A DNA stretch of 10,299 nt from Acidimicrobiia bacterium (GTDB lineage: Bacteria > Actinomycetota > Acidimicrobiia > IMCC26256 > JAENVU01). A program made the translations under genes and the position numbers. The stretch lies in contig JAENVU010000406.1 of assembly GCA_016650415.1 (NCBI GenBank), positions 1-10,299 on the forward strand. Direction: 5' to 3'. This document shows positions 6,557 through 10,299 of the stretch, piece by piece; position 1 is the stretch's first letter, and every line of letters starts with the position of its first letter. The notes beneath the pieces are model-generated. The model was not told where the DNA came from, ran no database searches, and worked only from the letters and a program-made list of their open reading frames with translations.

Positions 6557-7236
6557 GTCGCTCCTTCCGTCGCCGCGAACGCGGTCACGATCTCCGCCAC
6601 GATGTCATCCGGGCTCCGGCCGGTCGTGTCGATGTGCAGGGCGCCATCGGCGGAGCGCAACGGCGACACCCGACGAGTGGAATCCGCAGCATCCCGCCGG
6701 GCCATCGCCGCTTGCACATCGGCGACCGACACCTCCCGGTCGGCGGCCACTTCGTCGCGCTGGCGACGCCGAGCCCGTTCGTCGTCCGAGGCGGTGAGGA
6801 ACACCTTGACCCGCGCATCGGGGAAGACCACCGATCCGATGTCGCGACCTTCGACGACGCCGCCTCCATGCTGGTCGACCCACGCCCGCTGGCGGCGCAC
6901 AAGGTCGGCACGAACCGGAGGATGCGCAGCAACGACCGACACCAGCGCCGTGACGTCCGGGCCGCGAATGATCGTCGAGATGTCCTCACCGTCGAGGGTG
7001 GTGACCCCCCGGTCCACCGCGATGACCACTGACCGCGCCACCGCGGCCGCGGCCTCGGGGTCGTGCGCGTCGATCCCCGCTCGCACCACCGCGTAGGCCA
7101 CGGCCCGGTACATCGCGCCTGTGTCGAGCACCGGCAGACCGAGTGCCGTCGCGACCCCACGTGAGATCGTCGACTTCCCGGACCCGGACGGTCCGTCGAT
7201 GGCCACCACGAGGGCACCCGATCTCGGTCGCGTCAT
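6553..7236 (-). CDS. cmk: Cytidylate kinase
   Basis: It phosphorylates CMP and dCMP with ATP, recycling cytidine nucleotides from RNA and phospholipid turnover. The 227-residue product is of the usual length. It has the P-loop GPSGSGKST (15-23), DTGAMYR (38-44), the CMP-binding GRDIGSVVFP (130-139), a lid region rich in Arg (DDERARRRQRDE, 151-162) and RRDAADSTR (180-188) with the CMP-contacting Asp185. The ATG at 7234-7236 overlaps the aroA stop as ATGA, and its own stop overlaps the plsC start in the same way. Placement of cmk beside aroA is common in many bacteria. Nothing in the sequence suggests loss of function. Confidence 0.97.
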   Translation of the reverse strand: MTRPRSGALVVAIDGPSGSGKSTISRGVATALGLPVLDTGAMYRAVAYAVVRAGIDAHDPEAAAAVARSVVIAVDRGVTTLDGEDISTIIRGPDVTALVSVVAAHPPVRADLVRRQRAWVDQHGGGVVEGRDIGSVVFPDARVKVFLTASDDERARRRQRDEVAADREVSVADVQAAMARRDAADSTRRVSPLRSADGALHIDTTGRSPDDIVAEIVTAFAATEGAT

Positions 7237-8534
7237 TGCGCCAACACCGAGGCGAGATCGCGTGCGAAACCGGGATACGAAATCGCCGTCGCCGCGAACC
7301 CGCGCACGGTCGTCTCACCCTCGGCGGCGAGCCCCGCGATCGCGCCGGCCATGGCGATGCGATGGTCGCCGTGACTCTTCAGCGACGCCCCTCTGGGCGC
7401 GCCACCTCGAATCACCAGACCGTCGGGGCGCGTCTCCACGCCGATACCGAGCTGGGTGAGCTCTTGTTCCATCGTGCCGATCCGATTGCTTTCCTTGACC
7501 GCGAGCTCGGCCGCGCTGTGGATCGTCGTGGTGCCCTCGGCGAAGGCGGCCGCCACGGCCAGGACGGGGAGTTCGTCGATGATCGACTCGTCCCCGGCGA
7601 TGTCGGTGCCGTGCAACTCGGCGGCCCGCACCGATATGTCGCCGACGGGCTCTCCGACCTGCTCCCCCGTCACGACCACGTCGATCTCGGCACCCATGCG
7701 GCGGAGGACATCCACGTAGCCGATGCGGGCCGGGTTCAGGCTCACGGCTTCGAGCACGAGATCCGACCCGGGCGTGATGCACGCACCCACCACGAAGAAC
7801 GCGGCGGACGACGGGTCGCCGGGAACCGTGAGTTCGAACGGCATCGGCTCACCGCGGGCCACGCTCACGGTTTCGGGGCTCGGTCGGTCGATCTCCACGC
7901 CGAGTGCAGCCAGCATCCGCTCGGTGTGATCCCGGCTCGGCGCCGGCTCGACGATCTCCGTCGTCCCCTCCGCCTGGAGGCCCGCGAGGATCAGTGCGGT
8001 CTTGACCTGTCCGCTCGCGGTGGCCAGTTGGTGCCGCACCCCTCGCAGAGAACCGCCGCGCACGGTGATCGGCGCCCGCGCGCCACCGTCGCGTCCATCG
8101 ACGCGGGCACCCATCGCGGCGATCGGGTCCAGCACTCGGCGCATCGGGCGAGCCGAGAGCGATTCGTCGCCGACGAGCACCGCGAAGAAGTCACGACCGG
8201 CGAGCAGCCCGGCGAGCATGCGCATCGTCGTACCGGAGTTGCCACAATCGAGCACCGACGTGGGCTCCCGGAGCCCATCGAACCCCAGGCCGCGCACGCT
8301 CACCGCGTCACCGTCGGGTCGAAGCTTCACGCCGAGTCCGTCGAGCACGGTCATCGTCGACGCCACATCGGCACCATCGGCCAGGCCGCGCACCGTGGAC
8401 CGCCCGTCGGCGATCGCGGCGAAGATCAGCGCGCGATGTGAGATGCCCTTGCAGCCGGGCAGCCGAAGTCGGCCGCGGAGGGGCGCGCCACCGACGACGT
8501 GCAGCTCCGACGGCGCCGTGGCCGGTCCACTCAT
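7233..8534 (-). CDS. aroA: 3-phosphoshikimate 1-carboxyvinyltransferase (EPSP synthase)
   Basis: It joins PEP to shikimate-3-phosphate, the sixth step of the shikimate pathway. The 433-residue product is full length, with the two-domain repeat fold. Visible motifs are DCGNSGTTMR (96-105), LSARPMRR (126-133), TASGQVKTALILAGL (172-186), SRDHTERM (200-207), the catalytic Asp320 in IIDELPVL, KESNRI (347-352, Lys347/Glu348/Arg351), GDHRIAM (389-395) and ISYPGF (418-423). The N-terminal binding motif reads PGCKGISHRA (26-35) where most family members have PGDKSISHRA or PGSKSxSNRA. Lys29 and Arg34 are kept, but the Ser after the Lys is Gly. KESNRI also has Asn where Asp is common. The reading frame is intact and the other residues are kept, so I expect an active enzyme. 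Its ATG overlaps the tyrA stop by one base (TGATG). Confidence 0.96.
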   Translation of the reverse strand: MSGPATAPSELHVVGGAPLRGRLRLPGCKGISHRALIFAAIADGRSTVRGLADGADVASTMTVLDGLGVKLRPDGDAVSVRGLGFDGLREPTSVLDCGNSGTTMRMLAGLLAGRDFFAVLVGDESLSARPMRRVLDPIAAMGARVDGRDGGARAPITVRGGSLRGVRHQLATASGQVKTALILAGLQAEGTTEIVEPAPSRDHTERMLAALGVEIDRPSPETVSVARGEPMPFELTVPGDPSSAAFFVVGACITPGSDLVLEAVSLNPARIGYVDVLRRMGAEIDVVVTGEQVGEPVGDISVRAAELHGTDIAGDESIIDELPVLAVAAAFAEGTTTIHSAAELAVKESNRIGTMEQELTQLGIGVETRPDGLVIRGGAPRGASLKSHGDHRIAMAGAIAGLAAEGETTVRGFAATAISYPGFARDLASVLAQ

Positions 8535-9625
8535 CAGGTCAGATCCTTTCGAGCCACGTGGTAGCCCGCGCCCACCAGCTCCGATTCGAACGGCGCCGCG
8601 CCGGTCGTGGGAACCACGAGCACCAGCACACCGCCTTCGCCCTCGATCGAGTGGGCGATCTCGATGTCGAGAATATTCACCCCGAGCCGGCCCGCCATCG
8701 TCGTGACCTCGGCCAAGACCGCCGGCCGGTCCGGTACCGGGACCCGCAGCTCCGAGAGCGGCCCACTCACGCGCGCACCGGACGGCAGGCTGCGTCGCGC
8801 CCGGCGACCACGATCCAGTACGTCGAGCAGCCCGTCACCGTCGCCCGATGCGACGAGGGCTCGCACCCCATCGAGGGAACCGCGGTAGGCATCGAGCGCC
8901 TCGAGGATGGCGTCGCGGTTCGCAACACAGATGTCGGGCCAGATTCCGGGGTGGCCGGCCGCGATCCGCGTCATGTCCCGAAATCCACCCGCCGCGAGTC
9001 GCATCATCAACGCGTGCTGGTCGTCACTCTCGACGGCGACGTTCATCAGCGTGGTCGCGGCGAGTTGGGGTACGTGGCTCACGACCGCCACGAGCGCATC
9101 GTGCTGCTCGGGCGGGATCTCGATCACTTCCGCACCGAGTCGCCCGATCACTCCGCGAATCGACGTGTGCGCGGCCGGGTCGGTGTCCGTGGTCGGGGTG
9201 AGCACCCAGGTCGCGCCGGCGAACAGGTCGGCGTCGGCGCCGTCGAGACCGTCCTGTTCCGAGCCCGCCATCGGATGGCCACCGACGTAGCGCGACGACA
9301 GCTCGGGGCGCGCCGTTCGCACCGCATCGATCACCGCGGCCTTGACCGAGCCGACGTCGGTGACCGCCCGGGCGCCGGCGTCGAGGGCGTCGACGACGAC
9401 TGCCGCGACCTTGCCGACCGGTACCGCCACGATGACCACATCGGCGCCGTCGACCGCTTCGGCGATCGAACCCGCCACGGTCGCGATCGCACCCAACTCG
9501 CGGGCGCGTTCCGCGCGTTCGGCATCCGCGTCGAAACCCCGAACGGTCATCCCCGACGCAGTGAGGGCGAGGCCGATCGAACCTCCGATGAGGCCGGTGC
9601 CGAGGAGAGCAACAGTCACCGTCAC
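8534..9625 (-). CDS. tyrA: Prephenate dehydrogenase with C-terminal ACT domain
   Basis: It oxidatively decarboxylates prephenate to 4-hydroxyphenylpyruvate for tyrosine synthesis. The 363-residue product has a Rossmann NAD(P)-binding start, LLGTGLIGGSIG (7-18), with Asp32 in GFDAD favouring NAD. It then has GGHPMAGSE (115-123, catalytic His117), HDALVAVVSHVPQL (175-188) and GFRDMTRIA (214-222) with the prephenate-binding Arg220. Residues about 291-360 (LSELRVPVPDRPAVLAEVTTM and onward) form an ACT domain, which usually means feedback control by an aromatic amino acid. The chosen GTG at 9623-9625 overlaps the aroH stop as GTGA. A second in-frame GTG 6 bases downstream is a minor alternative. 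The open frame upstream of 9625 is an Arg-rich shadow of aroH. Together with AroH just upstream it converts chorismate toward tyrosine. Confidence 0.95.
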   Translation of the reverse strand: MTVTVALLGTGLIGGSIGLALTASGMTVRGFDADAERAERARELGAIATVAGSIAEAVDGADVVIVAVPVGKVAAVVVDALDAGARAVTDVGSVKAAVIDAVRTARPELSSRYVGGHPMAGSEQDGLDGADADLFAGATWVLTPTTDTDPAAHTSIRGVIGRLGAEVIEIPPEQHDALVAVVSHVPQLAATTLMNVAVESDDQHALMMRLAAGGFRDMTRIAAGHPGIWPDICVANRDAILEALDAYRGSLDGVRALVASGDGDGLLDVLDRGRRARRSLPSGARVSGPLSELRVPVPDRPAVLAEVTTMAGRLGVNILDIEIAHSIEGEGGVLVLVVPTTGAAPFESELVGAGYHVARKDLT

Positions 9626-10014
9626 TCCGGAAGATCGTCGCGCAGCGTCGTGGCGCCTTCGAGATAGACGTGATGCAGTTCCGTGCGAGACCGGTCGGTG
9701 TAGAGGTGCATCAACACCCGAATCGTGCGGGCCTTGCCGCCGACGATGTCGAGTTCCCGAGCACACAGGAGCGGAACGTCGCCGAGGCCGAGCGTGCGGG
9801 CCGCCGTGGCCGGAAACTGGGCGTGGAGGTCGTCGGTCGCCGTGAAGATGATGCTCACGAGCTGGTCGTGATCAATCTCGTTGCGCTCCAACATGGCCGC
9901 GACCAGCGCCTTGGTCTTGGCGTCGATCTCGGAGACCGTGTCGACATCGCACGTGGTCGCACCTCGGAGCCCTCGGAGTTTCACGCCCGGCGACGCTACT
10001 TGACTCCCGCTCAT
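9622..10014 (-). CDS. aroH: Chorismate mutase, AroH class (monofunctional)
   Basis: It rearranges chorismate to prephenate, the branch to Phe and Tyr. The 130-residue product is a small alpha/beta AroH-type mutase like that of Bacillus subtilis, not the all-helical AroQ type. Active-site residues match by context: Arg17 in LRGLRGATT, Cys84 and Glu87 in LLCARELD, Arg99 in TIRVLMHL and Tyr117 in HHVYLE. I chose the ATG at 10012-10014 because it overlaps the upstream pseudouridine synthase stop as ATGA, the same pattern as at other junctions in this run. An in-frame GTG at 9984 would give a 120-residue protein starting KLRGLRGATT, which fits the family's N-terminus closely and has a TAGCGT box 8 bases upstream, so it remains a serious alternative. 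The overlapping tyrA supplies the next step of the pathway. Confidence 0.95.
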   Translation of the reverse strand: MSGSQVASPGVKLRGLRGATTCDVDTVSEIDAKTKALVAAMLERNEIDHDQLVSIIFTATDDLHAQFPATAARTLGLGDVPLLCARELDIVGGKARTIRVLMHLYTDRSRTELHHVYLEGATTLRDDLPE

Positions 10015-10299
10015 GGCCCTGCGGGTCGGGCCGCCTCGCTCTCGGGATCGGGGTCGCCCTCGCCGGCCGCCACGTAGAGCGCCCGCACCTCGGACGGTTC
10101 CAGCACCCGCCACTCGCCCGGCTTGAGACCCCGGTCGGCCAACGTCCCGATCCGAGTACGGACCAGCCGCCGTACCGGATGACCAACGGCGTCACCCATC
10201 CGTCGCACCTGACGATTCCGGCCTTCGTGGATCACGATCGTGAGCGCGGCCGAATCGTCCCGCGCCTGGCTGAGCTGCACACGCGCCGGTGCCGTCACG
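10011..10299 (-). CDS. RluB/RsuA-family pseudouridine synthase, C-terminal fragment at window edge
   Basis: Members of this family convert a specific uridine in 23S rRNA (RluB/RluE) or 16S rRNA (RsuA) to pseudouridine. Only the last 95 or so codons are inside the window; the gene continues past the right edge. The fragment contains the family's C-terminal signature, LTIVIHEGRNRQVRRMGDAV followed by GHPVRRLVRTRIGTLADRGL, then KPGEWRVLEPSEVRALY. The catalytic Asp and the N-terminal S4 domain would be upstream and cannot be checked. The tail after ALY is acidic and Pro-rich (GEGDPDPESEAARPAGP). The stop overlaps the aroH start as ATGA, so it probably belongs to the same operon. RluB is the likeliest member by usual gene context, but the fragment cannot separate RluB from RluE, RluF or RsuA. 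Confidence 0.9.
   Translation of the reverse strand, partial: VTAPARVQLSQARDDSAALTIVIHEGRNRQVRRMGDAVGHPVRRLVRTRIGTLADRGLKPGEWRVLEPSEVRALYVAAGEGDPDPESEAARPAGP

Noticed and set aside
7143..9667. Two long plus-strand frames (432 and 409 codons) opposite aroA and tyrA
   Set aside because: Both mirror the codon bias of the genes on the other strand, are His/Arg/Gly-rich, and have no domain signature.
9626..9766. N-terminal extension of TyrA to an ATG at 9766
   Set aside because: It would overlap aroH by about 140 bases, and the added residues are Arg/His-rich shadow sequence. The GTG at 9625 starts right before the NAD-binding motif and overlaps the aroH stop.
1..10299. Search for tRNA, rRNA, CRISPR repeats, insertion sequences, phage or defence genes
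   Set aside because: Genes fill almost all the window with gaps of at most 68 bases. I saw no direct repeat arrays, terminal inverted repeats, transposase motifs or cloverleaf-like sequence, and gene composition is uniform throughout.

Overview
The window is an ordinary, densely coded chromosomal segment from a high-GC bacterium. It is most likely an actinobacterium. Acidimicrobiia is plausible from the gene content, the AroH-type chorismate mutase and the TANNNT -10-like boxes set just upstream of start codons, but no marker gene settles the class. All 11 recognisable genes are core metabolic or housekeeping genes. I see no tRNA, rRNA, CRISPR array, insertion sequence, prophage or toxin-antitoxin gene, and no gap above 70 bases.

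Right part (5927-10299, minus strand). Six genes read right to left: the C-terminal end of an RluB/RsuA-type pseudouridine synthase (cut by the window edge), aroH chorismate mutase, tyrA prephenate dehydrogenase with an ACT domain, aroA EPSP synthase, cmk cytidylate kinase and a PlsC-type acyltransferase. Every junction overlaps, by 4, 4, 1, 4 and 4 bases, so the run looks like one translationally coupled operon. Its products cover tyrosine/phenylalanine synthesis, CMP/dCMP phosphorylation, phospholipid synthesis and rRNA modification.

Middle (4427-5906, plus strand). ispH (last step of the MEP isoprenoid pathway) is followed one base later by a small four-helix membrane protein of the CopD/HemJ type. 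This pair converges on plsC with a 20-base gap and diverges from the next block across 68 bases.

Left part (1-4358, minus strand). A DUF512 radical-SAM protein with a PDZ-like N-terminus overlaps der (tandem GTPase for 50S ribosome assembly) by 4 bases. After 32 bases come HMG-CoA lyase and then the N-terminal 221 residues of an acyl-CoA carboxylase carboxyltransferase subunit (cut by the window edge). The last two fit leucine or branched-chain catabolism.

The most interesting signals are four. (1) A shared 9-mer, CGGTAGCCT, lies exactly 7 bases before the start codons of both ispH and HMG-CoA lyase, and a related box lies 6 bases before DUF512; these look like -10 elements of leaderless promoters. 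(2) The uncharacterised DUF512 enzyme is coupled to Der. (3) AroA carries an altered phosphate/substrate-binding motif (PGCKGISHRA). (4) The overall gene order resembles, with a local inversion of the ispH pair, the aro-cmk-plsC-ispH-DUF512-der order I recall from Firmicutes. I found no evidence for a wholly new system such as a defence island or mobile element.
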